DNA of 16,263 bases from Actinomycetes bacterium. Lineage in GTDB: Bacteria; Actinomycetota; Actinomycetes; Propionibacteriales; Propionibacteriaceae. Position 1 is the first letter of the stretch, and every line of letters begins with the position of its first letter. Position numbers and translations under genes: made by a program. Positions 1-7,607 of this stretch are shown one piece after another. The DNA lies in the NCBI GenBank assembly GCA_023432725.1, contig JAEYUH010000174.1, positions 1 through 16,263 on the forward strand. Reading direction: 5' to 3'. The notes beneath the pieces are model-generated. The model saw only the letters and a program-made list of their open reading frames with translations. It was not told the DNA's origin and did not search any database.

Positions 1-809
1 TGCCCTTCCTGCCCCGCCGGATCGGCCTGGTCTGCGGGGCCAACTCCGCAGCCGAGCGGGACGTGCTGGACAACGTGGCCAGGCGCTGGCCGGCCGCCCG
101 GTTCGAGGTGCGGCACGCCGCCGTCCAGGGGCCGTACGCGGTGACCCAGGTGATGGCAGCGCTGGCCGAGCTCGAGCGGCATCCCGAGGTGGACGTGATC
201 ATCGTCGCCCGCGGCGGCGGCTCGCTGGAGGATCTGCTGCCGTTCAGCGACGAGGCACTGGTCCGCGCCGTGTTCGCGATGCGCACCCCCGTGATCAGCG
301 CGATCGGCCACGAGACCGACAACCCGATTCTCGACCTCGTGGCCGACCTGCGCGCCTCCACCCCCACCGACGCCGCCAAACGGGTGGTCCCGGACGTGGC
401 CACCGAGCTCGCAGGCGTCAGCCAGACCAGGGCGCGGATCCGGCAGGCGATGCTCAACCGGATCGGTCACGAGCAGCGCCGCCTCGCCGAGGTGCGCTCC
501 CGGCCCGTGCTGCGCGACCCCGCCGCGACCATCGGTGCCCACCTGGAACGGGTGGGCCTGCTCCACGGCCGCCTGCAGCGGGCGGTCGGGAGCACCCTGC
601 GGGAGGAGTCCCGCCAGATCACGCACCTGATCAGCAGGGTGCGCGCGATGTCGCCGCAGGCCACGCTGCAGCGCGGCTACGCCATCGTCTCCCGCGACTC
701 CGAGACGATCGCGGCCGCCGCGCAGACCGAGGTCGGGCAGTCGCTCACCGTCCAGTTCGTCGACGGCCGGATCGCCGTCGACGTCACCGCCGTCCAGGAG
801 AGGCCATGA
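1..809 (+). CDS. xseA: Exodeoxyribonuclease VII large subunit, 5' end outside window
   Basis: This is the C-terminal part of the large subunit of exonuclease VII, the ATP-independent cytoplasmic nuclease that degrades single-stranded DNA to short oligonucleotides. The reading frame is open from base 3, before any start codon, so the N-terminal OB-fold domain lies upstream of the window. Visible family signatures are LPRRIGLVCGANSAAERDV near the start, VDVIIVARGGGSLEDLLPF and AIGHETDNPILDLVADLRAS, followed by PTDAAKRVVP; these belong to the catalytic region. A long charged helical region rich in Arg, Glu and Leu and a short C-terminal beta domain (LQRGYAIVSRD) follow, as is usual in XseA. Its TGA stop overlaps the xseB ATG (ATGA), so the two subunits are translationally coupled. 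Identification is secure. Confidence 0.96.
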   Translation, partial: PFLPRRIGLVCGANSAAERDVLDNVARRWPAARFEVRHAAVQGPYAVTQVMAALAELERHPEVDVIIVARGGGSLEDLLPFSDEALVRAVFAMRTPVISAIGHETDNPILDLVADLRASTPTDAAKRVVPDVATELAGVSQTRARIRQAMLNRIGHEQRRLAEVRSRPVLRDPAATIGAHLERVGLLHGRLQRAVGSTLREESRQITHLISRVRAMSPQATLQRGYAIVSRDSETIAAAAQTEVGQSLTVQFVDGRIAVDVTAVQERP

Positions 810-1012
810 CCGAGGAAACCCTGAGCTACGAACAGGCCCGCGACCAGCTGCTCGCGATAGTGCAGCAACTGGAGTCCGGTGACGTGCCGCTGAGCGAGTC
901 GATGGCGCTGTGGGAGAAGGGCGAGAAGCTCGCCGCGACCTGCACCGAGTGGCTGGAAGGGGCGCGCACCAGGATCGAGACCGCCCGCGCCGGCGACGGC
1001 CAGCCGGAGTGA
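806..1012 (+). CDS. xseB: Exodeoxyribonuclease VII small subunit
   Basis: The 68-residue protein is the small subunit of exonuclease VII, several copies of which bind the coiled-coil part of XseA. The sequence shows the family pattern: LSYEQARDQLLAIVQQLESG, then VPLSESMALWEKGEKLAATC, then a short helix ending in an acidic tail. Length is typical (about 60 to 90 residues). The ATG overlaps the xseA stop as ATGA, and GGAGAGG (797-803) lies just upstream, so the start is well supported. It is co-transcribed with xseA, and the MFS gene downstream may be read from the same transcript. Confidence 0.96.
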   Translation: MTEETLSYEQARDQLLAIVQQLESGDVPLSESMALWEKGEKLAATCTEWLEGARTRIETARAGDGQPE

Positions 1013-1045
1013 CCAGGTGACCACCCTGCCCGCGTGCGCACGCCC

Positions 1046-2272
1046 ATGACCAGCGGTGTCCGGGGTGCCCCGGTGACCGACTTCGCCCGCATCCAGCGGC
1101 GCACGATCGCGGTGCTGGCCGCCGGCCAGATCCTCGGCGGCATCAGCTTCGGGGCCACCGTCTCGCTGGGAGCTGTGCTGGCCGCGCGGATCTCCGGTGA
1201 CGACTCCCTGTCCGGTCTGGCCACCGCAGCGATCACGCTCGGCACCGCGCTGACGGCGGTGCCGCTGGCTGCGCTGGCGCGACGCCGGGGCCGCCGTCCC
1301 GCGCTGGCCACCGGGCTGGCCGTGGCCCTGGCCGGCGTCGGACTGGTGATCGTGGCGGTCGCCAACCAGTCCTTCGCCCTGCTGCTGGCCGGGTTCGGCC
1401 TGATCGGCGCCGGCCAGGCCGCCAACCTGCAGTCCCGGTTCGCGGCCACCGACCTCGCGACCGACGCCTCGCGTGGCCGCGATCTCTCCGTGGTGGTCTG
1501 GGCCACCACCGTCGGCGCAGTGCTCGGGCCGAACCTCGTGGGGCCGGGCGAGCAGCTCGGTGGGCTGATCGGGATGCCCTCCCTGACCGGCCCTTACCTG
1601 TTCACGATCGCCGGGCAGGCCCTCGGCATCGTCCTCATCCTGGCCGGGCTGCGTCCCGACCCGCTGCTCACCGCCCAGCGCGCGGTCGCCGCCCACGACG
1701 AGGGTGTGGGCCGGATCGTGAGGGCCGACCGGCCGCTGGCCGCCCGCTACGCGATGCTCGCCACCGTGGGCCCGCACGTCGTGATGGTGGCGATCATGGC
1801 GATGACCCCCGTCCACCTGTTGCACCACGGCGCGACGCTGACGATCGTGGGGCTGACCATCAGCCTCCACATCGCCGGGATGTTCGCCCTGTCGCCGGTC
1901 TTCGGGATCATCGCCGACCGCTGGGGCAGGGTGCCGACCGTCGTTCTCGGCTGCGCCATCCAGGCGGCCTGCGCGGTGCTGATCGCCGTCGCCCAACACG
2001 ACACCACGGCGGTCACGGTCGCGCTCGTGTTGCTCGGGCTGGGCTGGAGCGCCGCGACGGTCGCCGGCTCGACGCTGCTCACCGAGACGTCCTCCGAGGC
2101 GCTGCGGACCCGGCGGCAGGGCCGCACCGACTTCGCGATGAGCCTCGCGGCCGCTGTCGGCGCGATCGCCGCCGGTGGCGCACTGGGCTGGGTGGGCTTC
2201 GGCGGGCTCGCGCTGTTCTGCCTGCCCGTGCTCGCGGCCGTGGTCGTCCTGGCTCCCCTGGGACGGCGCTGA
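1046..2272 (+). CDS. MFS transporter, substrate unknown
   Basis: A membrane protein of about 408 residues with some twelve hydrophobic segments, belonging to the major facilitator superfamily of secondary transporters. The loop after the second helix carries the basic MFS signature (LAALARRRGRRPALATGLAVAL), and a related motif follows the mid-protein helices (FGIIADRWGRVPTVVLGCA), which marks the second six-helix half. The substrate cannot be read from the sequence; resemblance is to drug or metabolite efflux proteins. The start is uncertain: in-frame choices are GTG 1034, ATG 1046 and GTG 1073, and none has a good Shine-Dalgarno sequence. I chose the only ATG; GTG 1073 (VTDFARIQRRT) would also leave the first helix intact. 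The gene follows xseB by about 33 bases and may be read with it. Confidence 0.88.
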   Translation: MTSGVRGAPVTDFARIQRRTIAVLAAGQILGGISFGATVSLGAVLAARISGDDSLSGLATAAITLGTALTAVPLAALARRRGRRPALATGLAVALAGVGLVIVAVANQSFALLLAGFGLIGAGQAANLQSRFAATDLATDASRGRDLSVVVWATTVGAVLGPNLVGPGEQLGGLIGMPSLTGPYLFTIAGQALGIVLILAGLRPDPLLTAQRAVAAHDEGVGRIVRADRPLAARYAMLATVGPHVVMVAIMAMTPVHLLHHGATLTIVGLTISLHIAGMFALSPVFGIIADRWGRVPTVVLGCAIQAACAVLIAVAQHDTTAVTVALVLLGLGWSAATVAGSTLLTETSSEALRTRRQGRTDFAMSLAAAVGAIAAGGALGWVGFGGLALFCLPVLAAVVVLAPLGRR

Positions 2273-2319
2273 GGACGGGCTCAGCCCGGAGTCAGCCCTC
2301 GTCCCGACACCCCCGCAGC
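2273..2319. terminator. Possible shared terminator between convergent genes
   Basis: The 47 bases between the stops of the MFS gene and the convergent acs gene contain a small perfect hairpin, CGGGC-TCA-GCCCG (2276-2288). No T tract follows on either strand, so this is at best a weak or factor-dependent bidirectional terminator. It is inferred from position and symmetry only. Confidence 0.3.
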
Positions 2320-4209
2320 TCACTCCTCCAGGGTGGTGATGTCGCCCTCGTCCTGACCGAGCGCACGCGCCTTGAGCACCCGCCGCATGATCTTGCCCGA
2401 CCTGGTCTTCGGCAACTTGTCGGGGAAGTCGACCGAGTCGGGCTTGGCGATCGGCGAGAGGTGCGCCGAGACGTGGCGGCGCAGGTCCTCGGCGAGTTCG
2501 GGCGAGGGCGTGTGGCCGACCCTGAGCACCACGAAGGCGTGGATCGCGTTGCCCTTCACCTCGTGCGGCAGGCCGATCGCCGCCGCCTCCGCGACCGCGG
2601 GGTGGGAGACCAGCGCGGACTCCACCTCGGCGGTGCCGAGCCGGTGGCCGGAAACCTTGATGACGTCGTCGGTGCGTCCGATCACCCAGAAGTAGCCGTC
2701 CGCGTCCCGCTTGGCGGAGTCGCCGGCCAGGTACTTGCCGGGATACTTCGACCAGTAGGTGTCGACATAGCGGTCGGGATCCTTGTACAGCGTCCGCAGC
2801 ATCGCCGGCCACGGGTTCTTCAGCACCAGGAAGCCCTCCTCGCCATCCGGGACGGGGTTGCCCTGCTCGTCCAGGATCTCCGCCTCCTGGCCGAAGAACG
2901 GCTTGCCACCGGACCCCGGCTTGAGCGGCATGCCGGGGGTGGGGGTGATCTGGAACATCCCGGTCTCGGTCTGCCACCAGGTGTCCATGATCGGGCAGCG
3001 CTCCTTGCCGATCACCCGGTGATACCAGTGCCAGGCCTCGGGGTTGATCGGCTCACCCACCGACCCCAGCAACCGCAACGAGGACAGGTCGTGGCGGTTC
3101 GGCCACGCCTCACCGAACCTCATCAACGAGCGGATGGCGGTCGGTGCGGTGTAGAAGGTGGTGATCCCGTAGTACTCGATGAGCTGCCACCACCGGTTCG
3201 GGTTGGGGTAGGTGGGTCCGCCCTCGTACATGAAGGTGGTGGCGCCGTTGAGCATCGGCCCGTAGACCAGGTAGGAGTGTCCGGTGACCCAGCCGGGATC
3301 GGCAGTGCACCACCAGCGGTCCTCGTCGCGGATGTCGAAGGCGTACTTCAGCGTGGCGTAGGTGCCCACCATGTAGCCGCCGTGGGTGTGCAGGATGGCC
3401 TTGGGCGCGCCGGTCGAGCCCGAGGTGTAGAGGATGAACAGCGGGTCCTCGGCGTCCATGGGTTCGGTGGGGCAGGCGCCCTTGGCGATCGGGAGCGCCG
3501 CCAGCTCGTGGTACCAGTGGTCCCGCAGCGGTTCCATCGCCACCTCGTGCCCGGTCCGCCGCACCACGATGACGTTCTCGACCGAAGGGCTGAACCGGAT
3601 CGCCTCGTCGACGATGTCCTTCAGCTTGAAGATGCCGCCGTTGACCCACGACCCGTCGGCGGTGATCACCAGCTTCGACTCGGAGTCGTCGATCCGCGCC
3701 GACAGCGCGTCGGCCGAGAAGCCGGCGAAGACCACCGAGTGGACGGCGCCGATCTTGGCGCATGCGAGCATCGCGAACACCACCTCGGGGATCCGGGGCA
3801 GGTAGATGGTCACCCGGTCGCCCTTGCCGACCCCCATCGCCTTGATGATGTTGGCCATCTGGGTTACCTCGCGGTTGAGCGAGAAGTACGAGTAGGTGAG
3901 GTGGTCGGTGCCGTTCTCCCCCACCCAGATCAGCGCCAGCTTGTTCTTGTACGGCCCGTGGAGGTGGCGGTCGATGGCGTTGTGGACGATGTTCGTCTTC
4001 GCGCCGGTGAACCACTTGAAGAAAGGGGCCTGCGTGTCGTCGAGGACCTTCTCCCAGGGCTCGAACCACTCCAGTTCCCCGGCCTCGGCCGCCCAGAAAC
4101 CGAGCGGGTCGGCGGCCGCGGAGGCCCGTAACGCCTCGGCGTCCGGCAACTCGTCCAGGTGGACGAACTGCGGGTCGGGGTGGACAAACTCGACACTGGG
4201 CTGGCTCAT
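2320..4209 (-). CDS. acs: Acetyl-CoA synthetase (AMP-forming)
   Basis: This cytoplasmic enzyme of 629 residues activates acetate with ATP and CoA to acetyl-CoA, allowing growth on or recycling of acetate. It belongs to the adenylate-forming (ANL) superfamily. The ATP-binding motif YTSGSTGAPK is at about 261-270, DTWWQTETG at about 409-417 has the Trp pair that restricts the acyl pocket to acetate-sized substrates, the hinge motif GDSAKRDADGYFWVIGRTDD lies near 496-515, and PKTRSGKIMRR near 600-610 holds the catalytic Lys606 that is acetylated to inactivate Acs in other bacteria. Length is near the family norm of about 650. The start at 4209 is preceded by GGAGG three bases away; an in-frame ATG at 4221 has no such site. 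It follows the GNAT gene on the same strand but has a candidate promoter of its own. Confidence 0.96.
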   Translation of the reverse strand: MSQPSVEFVHPDPQFVHLDELPDAEALRASAAADPLGFWAAEAGELEWFEPWEKVLDDTQAPFFKWFTGAKTNIVHNAIDRHLHGPYKNKLALIWVGENGTDHLTYSYFSLNREVTQMANIIKAMGVGKGDRVTIYLPRIPEVVFAMLACAKIGAVHSVVFAGFSADALSARIDDSESKLVITADGSWVNGGIFKLKDIVDEAIRFSPSVENVIVVRRTGHEVAMEPLRDHWYHELAALPIAKGACPTEPMDAEDPLFILYTSGSTGAPKAILHTHGGYMVGTYATLKYAFDIRDEDRWWCTADPGWVTGHSYLVYGPMLNGATTFMYEGGPTYPNPNRWWQLIEYYGITTFYTAPTAIRSLMRFGEAWPNRHDLSSLRLLGSVGEPINPEAWHWYHRVIGKERCPIMDTWWQTETGMFQITPTPGMPLKPGSGGKPFFGQEAEILDEQGNPVPDGEEGFLVLKNPWPAMLRTLYKDPDRYVDTYWSKYPGKYLAGDSAKRDADGYFWVIGRTDDVIKVSGHRLGTAEVESALVSHPAVAEAAAIGLPHEVKGNAIHAFVVLRVGHTPSPELAEDLRRHVSAHLSPIAKPDSVDFPDKLPKTRSGKIMRRVLKARALGQDEGDITTLEE

Positions 4210-4236
4210 GATCCTCCACATCGACGACGTGGCGCG

Positions 4237-4242
4237 AGCCTA
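4237..4242 (-). promoter_or_regulatory. Candidate -10 box of acs
   Basis: On the minus strand the hexamer TAGGCT lies about 27 bases before the acs ATG, with a loose -35-like TTCCGC 18 bases upstream of it. It would give a 5' leader of roughly 20 bases that contains the GGAGG ribosome site (4213-4217). This fits the TAnnnT pattern, but one hexamer is weak evidence. Confidence 0.4.
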
Positions 4243-4274
4243 ACCCCGGCCGCTGACCGGGCGGAAGGGTGCGT

Positions 4275-4286
4275 TCGGCTAGCCGA
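4275..4286. repeat. 12-bp perfect palindrome at the GNAT stop codon
   Basis: TCGGCTAGCCGA is fully palindromic and includes the TAG stop of the GNAT gene and a CTAG core, a tetramer often scarce in high-GC genomes. With no loop it is a poor hairpin. It could be a protein-binding site upstream of acs or simply chance. Confidence 0.4.
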
Positions 4287-4986
4287 CGGGCCCGCTGCGG
4301 GGTACCCGTACGTACTCGGCGAGCGGCACCAGGGCCACCCCGTCGGGATCCCTGGTGGACGCCATCAGCGCCTCCCAGGCAGGCTGCAGGGCCGGGTCCT
4401 CAGGTTCGGGGATGCGCGCGCGCAGGACCTGCTCGAGCCGTGCGCCCTCGACGAACCGGGTGCCGTCCCCGCTGACCCAGGCCGGGTCGAAGACCCGGAC
4501 GCCGAGGATCAGGTCCGGCACCGGGCGCTGGTCGGGGGTGAGCGCGGGCTGGTAGTACGGGACGGCCAGGGCCTGGAAGCCGTGCCGCTCATAGAAGGCG
4601 AGACGTCGGGCCGGGTCGCCGTACTGCTCGGTCGCGGGGTGTCCGTCGGGTCGTTCCATCTCGGCGAGCAGAGCGCCGGGCGAGACCAACGCCACCCACT
4701 GCTCGACGGCAGCGTTCATCAGCGCGGAGCCGGCGCCGGCGCCGCGGTGGCCAGGGGCGACCGCGAGGTACTCCATCACCGACAGGCCGGTCTCGGAATC
4801 GTGGTCGGCCACCGCGGCCCCGGTGAGGTTCCCCTCGCCGTCCTCGGTGACCAGCACCTCGCCCCAGGTGGAGGCGTGCATGAAGGCGCCCTTGTCGACC
4901 AGCTCATCGGGCTGGAACGAGCGCACCAGGATGGTGTCGTAGACATCGCCGAGTTGGCTCGGCCGGGCAACCTGGACCGTCGTCAT
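4279..4986 (-). CDS. GNAT family N-acetyltransferase
   Basis: A 235-residue cytoplasmic protein of the GCN5-related acetyltransferase superfamily, which transfers acetyl from acetyl-CoA to an amine. The acetyl-CoA pyrophosphate loop (motif A) is seen as MEYLAVAPGHRGAGAGSALM at about 71-90, and the later DPARRLAFYERHGFQAL at about 124-140 matches motif B. Residues after about 150 form an extra C-terminal part of unknown role ending in a Pro/Arg-rich tail. The substrate cannot be told. The gene lies directly upstream of acs on the same strand, and in Bacillus an acetyltransferase (AcuA) that modifies Acs is encoded beside it, so protein acetylation is a possible but unproven role. The start at 4986 is supported by a leaderless-type promoter. 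Confidence 0.88.
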   Translation of the reverse strand: MTTVQVARPSQLGDVYDTILVRSFQPDELVDKGAFMHASTWGEVLVTEDGEGNLTGAAVADHDSETGLSVMEYLAVAPGHRGAGAGSALMNAAVEQWVALVSPGALLAEMERPDGHPATEQYGDPARRLAFYERHGFQALAVPYYQPALTPDQRPVPDLILGVRVFDPAWVSGDGTRFVEGARLEQVLRARIPEPEDPALQPAWEALMASTRDPDGVALVPLAEYVRVPRSGPVG

Positions 4987-4993
4987 GGCCCAG

Positions 4994-4999
4994 ACACTA
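4994..4999 (-). promoter_or_regulatory. Leaderless-type -10 box of the GNAT gene
   Basis: Read on the minus strand, TAGTGT is followed by seven bases (CTGGGCC) and then the GNAT ATG at 4986. Transcription would be expected to begin at or next to the A of the start codon. No Shine-Dalgarno sequence is present, as expected for a leaderless mRNA. Confidence 0.6.
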
Positions 5000-5041
5000 A
5001 TGCAACCTGACGACGCTGGCGCGATCAGCCACGATGGTCTT

Positions 5042-5701
5042 GTGGACTACCGGATTCTTGGACGCGCGGACACCGCCGCCGGCGAGGTGGTGGTGCGCCG
5101 CAGGGACGCCGCCGTCGAGCTGATAGTGAACGGGGTGTTCGCGATGGACACCACCGAGGTCAGCAGCGAGCTCGCGCTCGCCGATGCGGCGGGACTACCG
5201 CCCGGCCGGGTCCTGGTCGGCGGGCTCGGGCTCGGCTTCACCGCCGTCCGTCTCCTGGAGAACGGGGCGACGACTGTCGACATCGTCGAGCGGGCGGCCC
5301 CCCTGCTGGAGTGGGCGCGCGCCGGCCTCACCCCGCAGCTTGCCCAGGTGGCCGGTGACCCGCGGGTGAGGCTGCACCACGCCGACATCCGCGGCTTCGT
5401 GGCGACGACCCGCCAGGCCTGGGACGCGGTGGTGCTGGACGTGGACAACGGACCGAGCTTCCTCATCCACGAGGACAACGCGGCGGTCTACGGTCAGGAC
5501 TTCCTCGGCACCTGCCTGGGCCGGCTCGCTCCCGGCGGGCGGCTGCTGGTGTGGTGCGAGACGGCCAGCCCGAGCCTCGAGGTCGCGCTGGGCCGGGTCG
5601 CGGGCACTGTGGAGGCGATCCACGTGCCGGTGACCCGGGATGGACGCTCCTTCGCCTACACCCTCTACCGCGCTGTCGCCGGCAGTACAGTCGCGCCATG
5701 A
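5042..5701 (+). CDS. Spermidine-synthase-like methyltransferase-fold protein
   Basis: A soluble protein of about 219 residues with the Rossmann fold shared by spermidine synthases and SAM-dependent methyltransferases. It has the glycine-rich nucleotide loop VLVGGLGLGFTAVRLLENGA, followed by the acidic strand VDIVERAAPLLEWAR, the HHADIRGFV strand and the WDAVVLDVDNGPSF segment. Actinobacteria commonly carry such small stand-alone proteins annotated as spermidine synthase; true polyamine synthesis is not shown, and no decarboxylase gene is nearby. The frame extends to ATG 4985, but that codon overlaps the divergent GNAT start. GTG 5042 (VDYRILGRADT) sits where such proteins usually begin and has CACGAT six bases upstream, a possible leaderless -10 box. 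ATG 5000 is another option. Its stop overlaps the lrp ATG. Confidence 0.78.
   Translation: MDYRILGRADTAAGEVVVRRRDAAVELIVNGVFAMDTTEVSSELALADAAGLPPGRVLVGGLGLGFTAVRLLENGATTVDIVERAAPLLEWARAGLTPQLAQVAGDPRVRLHHADIRGFVATTRQAWDAVVLDVDNGPSFLIHEDNAAVYGQDFLGTCLGRLAPGGRLLVWCETASPSLEVALGRVAGTVEAIHVPVTRDGRSFAYTLYRAVAGSTVAP
5686..5691 (+). promoter_or_regulatory. Leaderless-type -10 box of lrp
   Basis: TACAGT is followed by six bases (CGCGCC) and the lrp ATG at 5698. It lies inside the last codons of the upstream spermidine-synthase-like gene, so lrp can be transcribed alone despite the ATGA overlap. No Shine-Dalgarno sequence precedes the ATG. Confidence 0.62.
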
Positions 5702-6174
5702 CGATGCGCAGGCCACGACGGGAGGCCGACGAGGTCGACCTCGTCATCCTGCGGGAACTGCTGGCCGACGGCCGCGCCACCCTCGCCCGACTGGGGGAGG
5801 CGACCGGGTTGTCCACCTCCGCGGTGCAGAGCCGCGTCCGCCGGCTCGAGGAGCGGGGCATCATCACCGGCTACCGAGCCCAGGTCGACCCCGAGGCGGT
5901 GGGTGTCCCGCTGGCCGCCTTCATCGAGGTCTCCCCGCTCGATCCCGGGGCCGTCGACGCGATCCCCGAGCAGCTGGTGCACCTCCCGGAGATCGCCGCC
6001 TGCCACTCGGTGGCCGGGGACGCCGCCTACCTGCTCATGGCACGGGTAGCCACCCCGCAGCGCCTCGAGGAACTGATCCGAGAGGTACGGCTCGCGGCCA
6101 ACGTCAACACCCGCACCACCGTCGTGCTGCAGACCTTCTTCGACGACCGTCCACCCTTGCTGCCCGAGCCTTAG
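5698..6174 (+). CDS. Lrp/AsnC family transcriptional regulator
   Basis: A 158-residue regulator of the leucine-responsive/AsnC family, which bind DNA as dimers or octamers and sense amino acids through a C-terminal RAM (ACT-like) domain. The N-terminal winged helix-turn-helix is clear: DEVDLVILRELLADGRATLA, then LGEATGLSTSAVQSRVRRLE and GIITGYRAQVDP (about residues 11-65). The RAM domain covers about 70-150, with the EIAACHSVAGDAAYLLMARV segment that lines the effector site in relatives. It lies immediately upstream of lat, the same order as M. tuberculosis Rv3291c (LrpA) and Rv3290c (Lat), so lysine or a related amino acid is the likely signal and lat its likely target. It starts with its own leaderless-type promoter. 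The second in-frame ATG at 5704 is possible but less well placed. Confidence 0.93.
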   Translation: MTMRRPRREADEVDLVILRELLADGRATLARLGEATGLSTSAVQSRVRRLEERGIITGYRAQVDPEAVGVPLAAFIEVSPLDPGAVDAIPEQLVHLPEIAACHSVAGDAAYLLMARVATPQRLEELIREVRLAANVNTRTTVVLQTFFDDRPPLLPEP

Positions 6175-6197
6175 GAGAGCTGCCGGTCACCCTCCAC

Positions 6198-6241
6198 CGG
6201 AATTCTGCCGCAGTCCGCAATCGGAGCGCGGAAATCTTCCG
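6198..6241. promoter_or_regulatory. Putative Lrp operator: two 13-bp dyads upstream of lat
   Basis: Two near-identical 13-mers, CGGAATTCTGCCG (6198-6210) and CGGAAATCTTCCG (6229-6241), match at 11 of 13 positions. Each is a dyad with a 3-base AT-rich centre; the second is perfect (CGGAA/TTCCG) and the first has one mismatch. Their centres are 31 bp apart, close to three helical turns. The downstream copy ends two bases before the lat -10 box, so bound protein would cover the promoter. Binding by the adjacent Lrp protein is inferred. Confidence 0.6.
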
Positions 6242-6243
6242 GC

Positions 6244-6249
6244 TAGACT
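6244..6249 (+). promoter_or_regulatory. Leaderless-type -10 box of lat
   Basis: TAGACT is followed by six bases (TCCCGG) and then the lat ATG at 6256, with no Shine-Dalgarno sequence. This predicts a leaderless lat transcript starting at or beside the initiation codon. The -35 region is poorly conserved, which suggests dependence on an activator or on dyad-bound regulator. Confidence 0.65.
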
Positions 6250-6255
6250 TCCCGG

Positions 6256-7596
6256 ATGGACCGATCCGTTTCACTGTCACCCGCTGATGTCCACGGGGCC
6301 CTTGGCCGCTCGATCCTGGTCGACGGGTTCCCGCTCGTGCTCGACCTGGAGGCCTCCACGGGCAGCCACATGGTCGACCAGGTGACCGGCGAGCACTACC
6401 TCGACCTGTTCGGCTTCTTCGGCTCGAACGCCCTGGGCATGAACCATCCCCGGATGACCGAGCCGGCAGTCCTGGCCGAGCTGGGACGCGTGGCCGTCCA
6501 CAAGCCGAGCAACTCCGACATGTACACGGTCGCGATGGCCGAGTTCATGGAGACCTTCCGCCGGGTGCTCGGCGACCCCCGGCTGCCCCACCTGTTCTTC
6601 ATCGAGGGTGGCGGGCTGGCGGTGGAGAACGCCCTCAAGGCCGCCTTCGACTACAAGAGCCGGCTCAACGAGTCCCGCGGCCTGTCCCCCGACCTGGGCA
6701 CCAGGGTTATCCACCTGCGGCACGCCTTCCATGGCCGGACCGGCTACACCATGTCGCTGACGAACACCGACCCCACCAAGACCGACCGGTTCCCCAAGTT
6801 CGACTGGCCGCGGATCACCTCGCCCTACCTTGGCACCGACAGGTCCGGACGCCCCCGCCCGGTCGCCGAGCTCGAGGCGCAGGCGCTGGCCGAGGCCCGG
6901 CGGGCCTTCGAGGTGCACGGCCCGGACATCGCGGCGTTCATCGTTGAGCCGATCCAGAGCGAGGGCGGCGACCACCACTTCCGTCCCGAGTTCCTGCAGG
7001 CGATGCAGGAGCTCGTCCACCGCAACGACGCGCTGTTCATCGTCGACGAGGTGCAGACCGGGGTCGGCATGAGCGGCACCGCCTGGGCCTACCAGCAGCT
7101 CGGCCTCGAGCCCGACCTGGTGGCCTTCGGCAAGAAGACCCAGGTCTGCGGGGTGATGGCCGGCGGCAAGGTGGACGAGATCGCCGACAACGTCTTCGCG
7201 GTGAGCTCCCGGATCAACTCCACCTGGGGGGGCAACCTGACCGACATGGTGAGGGCGCGGCACACCCTCGACATCATCGAGTCGGAGCGCCTCATCGAGC
7301 GCGCCGCCGAGGTGGGTGGGTGGCTGCTGGGCGAACTGCAGGCGCTGGCCGAGCGGCAACCGCTGGTGAGCAACCCGCGCGGCCGCGGTTTGCTGTGTGC
7401 CTTCAGCCTGCCCGACACCGCCACCCGGGACGCCCTGCTCGCCGAGTTGGCCGCGCGCCGCATCCTGATCCTGGGTTGCGGCGAGCGCAGCATCAGGTTC
7501 CGCACCGCGCTCACCATCTCCCTCGACGACCTGCGTCACGGCCTGTCGGTGATTGATGAGACGCTAACCGCGCTGACCCCTGCGCGCGCCTCCTGA
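6256..7596 (+). CDS. lat: L-lysine 6-aminotransferase (lysine epsilon-transaminase)
   Basis: A class III PLP-dependent aminotransferase of 446 residues that moves the epsilon-amino group of L-lysine to 2-oxoglutarate, giving alpha-aminoadipate semialdehyde, which cyclises to piperideine-6-carboxylate. M. tuberculosis Lat has 449 residues. Diagnostic stretches are LFFIEGGGLAVENALKAAFD, RHAFHGRTGYTMSLTNTDP, FIVEPIQSEGGDHHFRPEF (Glu236, equivalent to the substrate-gating glutamate of mycobacterial Lat), IVDEVQTGVGMSGTAWAYQQ, and FGKKTQVCGVMAG with the PLP-binding lysine at 293 or 294; NSTWGGNLTDMVRA follows. In mycobacteria lat rises in stationary phase; in Streptomyces it feeds cephamycin synthesis. 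No beta-lactam genes are seen here, so catabolism or stress metabolism is likelier. It heads an operon with pcd and an MFS gene. Confidence 0.95.
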   Translation: MDRSVSLSPADVHGALGRSILVDGFPLVLDLEASTGSHMVDQVTGEHYLDLFGFFGSNALGMNHPRMTEPAVLAELGRVAVHKPSNSDMYTVAMAEFMETFRRVLGDPRLPHLFFIEGGGLAVENALKAAFDYKSRLNESRGLSPDLGTRVIHLRHAFHGRTGYTMSLTNTDPTKTDRFPKFDWPRITSPYLGTDRSGRPRPVAELEAQALAEARRAFEVHGPDIAAFIVEPIQSEGGDHHFRPEFLQAMQELVHRNDALFIVDEVQTGVGMSGTAWAYQQLGLEPDLVAFGKKTQVCGVMAGGKVDEIADNVFAVSSRINSTWGGNLTDMVRARHTLDIIESERLIERAAEVGGWLLGELQALAERQPLVSNPRGRGLLCAFSLPDTATRDALLAELAARRILILGCGERSIRFRTALTISLDDLRHGLSVIDETLTALTPARAS

Positions 7597-7607
7597 GAGG
7601 AGCCCCC

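Noticed and set aside
677..2977. A 766-codon open frame on the minus strand across xseA, xseB, the MFS gene and the end of acs.
   Set aside because: It is antisense to well-recognised genes, its product is dominated by Arg, Gly, Gln, His and Pro, and it matches no fold. Long antisense frames are expected in DNA of this G+C content.
2461..4131. A 556-codon open frame on the plus strand opposite acs.
   Set aside because: It is antisense to an unmistakable acetyl-CoA synthetase and has low-complexity Val/Arg/Gly/His-rich sequence.
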